From: Sphagnum compactum
Taxonomy: Eukaryota > Bryophyta > Sphagnopsida > Sphagnales
Assembly (NCBI GenBank): GCA_965153455.1
Contig: OZ234494.1
Coordinates: forward strand, 9,238,001-9,302,000
Length of the DNA: 64,000 bases
Direction: 5' to 3'
The translations under genes and the position numbers were made by a program. Shown here piece after piece: positions 63,801-64,000 of this stretch (positions within the stretch are counted from its first letter, which is position 1; each line of letters starts with the position of its first letter). Below the pieces are notes generated by a model that had not been told where the DNA came from, did not search any database, and saw only the letters and a list, made by a program, of their open reading frames with translations.

Positions 63801-64000
63801 AGGAGTTCTAATCCTTTTCAAGATCTGCAGTGGACCTCATTCTTGTATTTTATGGCTGGGGGCAGATTCATGAAACCAGGTGTGACATCATTTGTTTTGG
63901 ATTGTGAGGTGGTAGCTTATGATCGTGAAAAGAACAAAATTTTGCCATTCCAGGTGAGTGCTTGGAAACACATCTGCATAGTTTCTGGATTCTTGGGTGC
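60858..64000 (+). CDS. LIG1: DNA ligase I (ATP-dependent), N-terminal part, cut by window edge
   Basis: Eight exons join in frame: 60858-61194, 61634-61863, 62033-62149, 62293-62394, 62720-62836, 62995-63225, 63416-63510 and 63866-63953, about 439 codons. The N-terminus is short and Ala/Lys/Glu-rich (MAEKKSAYEMMMERARAG). The DNA-binding domain follows (FDPQMAAFWKPGEHVPF, SANRIAPAHEGVELGIG, KALLVAATDCEPLYLVRLLQ). Then comes the adenylation domain with LGVPVGPMLAKPT, the active-site EYKYDGERAQ (Lys371, codon 63202-63204), IYSRNAEHNTGKFP and FVLDCEVVAYDREKNKILPF. It seals nicks in replication and repair. Exon 3 appears to end at a GC donor. The acceptor before GCAGAGG (62995) fits homologs better than the upstream in-frame one at 62944. 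The OB-fold and C-terminus lie beyond 64000. ATG 60858 has a good context (GGATGGCG). Confidence 0.93.
61287..61308 (+). promoter_or_regulatory. Telo-box tract in intron 1 of DNA ligase I
   Basis: TTAAACCCTAAACCCTAACC sits about 95 bp into the first intron. AAACCCTA telo-boxes near the start of plant replication and translation genes act as cis-elements bound by telomere-repeat-binding factors. The role here is inferred from position. Confidence 0.5.
62150..62292 (+). other. GC-AG intron in DNA ligase I
   Basis: Exon 3 ends GAAATTGCCAAG and is followed by GCAAAG, not GT; the acceptor is CATCACAG at 62292. Joining here gives NEIAK-EAGNQSQDKKRARMKALL, which matches the expected protein without gap. 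GC-AG introns are a known minor class of U2 introns. Confidence 0.7.

Overview
The window is nuclear DNA from a land plant. The evidence is short spliced exons with GT-AG introns, TTTAGGG-type telomere-like tracts, a chloroplast-type RsgA GTPase with an N-terminal leader, an F-box/PP2 lectin protein, an EPC1/GMT1-like GT64 glycosyltransferase and plant-type DNA ligase I. A long coiled-coil protein on the left recalls the ciliary/sperm TSNAXIP1 family. If that reading is right, it favours a lineage with swimming sperm (bryophyte, lycophyte or fern). This is inference; the species cannot be read from the sequence.

Layout. 1-100: possible end of a + strand gene. About 1.3-4.1 kb (-): multi-exon coiled-coil gene. 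4.4-5.3 kb: 40-bp minisatellite. 7.7-11.3 kb (-): complete five-exon RsgA-type GTPase (562 aa). 12.7-13.5 kb (-): broken GDP-mannose 4,6-dehydratase pseudogene. 14-36 kb: mostly AT-rich, gene-poor DNA with a PPR pseudogene (23.8-24.9 kb), small TIR elements (27.6 and 28.5 kb) and tandem duplications. 36.7-39.6 kb (+): complete five-exon GT64 gene (330 aa). 40.0-41.0 kb (-): convergent two-exon F-box/PP2 gene (278 aa). 44.5-45.3 kb: a TIR element with a second MITE nested inside it. 45.5-55.0 kb: a candidate 9.5-kb element bounded by diverged inverted repeats. It carries a C2H2 zinc-finger gene with one in-frame stop, AGCT-rich palindromic arrays and long GGTATTGC/TTTAGGG arrays. 55-60.8 kb: AT-rich intergenic DNA. 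60.86-64 kb (+): first eight exons of DNA ligase I, cut by the window edge.

The intact genes are ordinary housekeeping or regulatory genes: plastid ribosome assembly, sphingolipid glycosylation, ubiquitin ligase adaptor and DNA replication. They have no operon-like relation to each other. The unusual content is in the mobile and decayed DNA: a nested MITE with clean target-site duplications, a two-copy TIR family flanked by 3-bp duplications, and the 9.5-kb candidate element around a repeat-bearing zinc-finger gene. All exon boundaries were placed by hand from splice signals, frame continuity and remembered family similarity. No database search or alignment was run.
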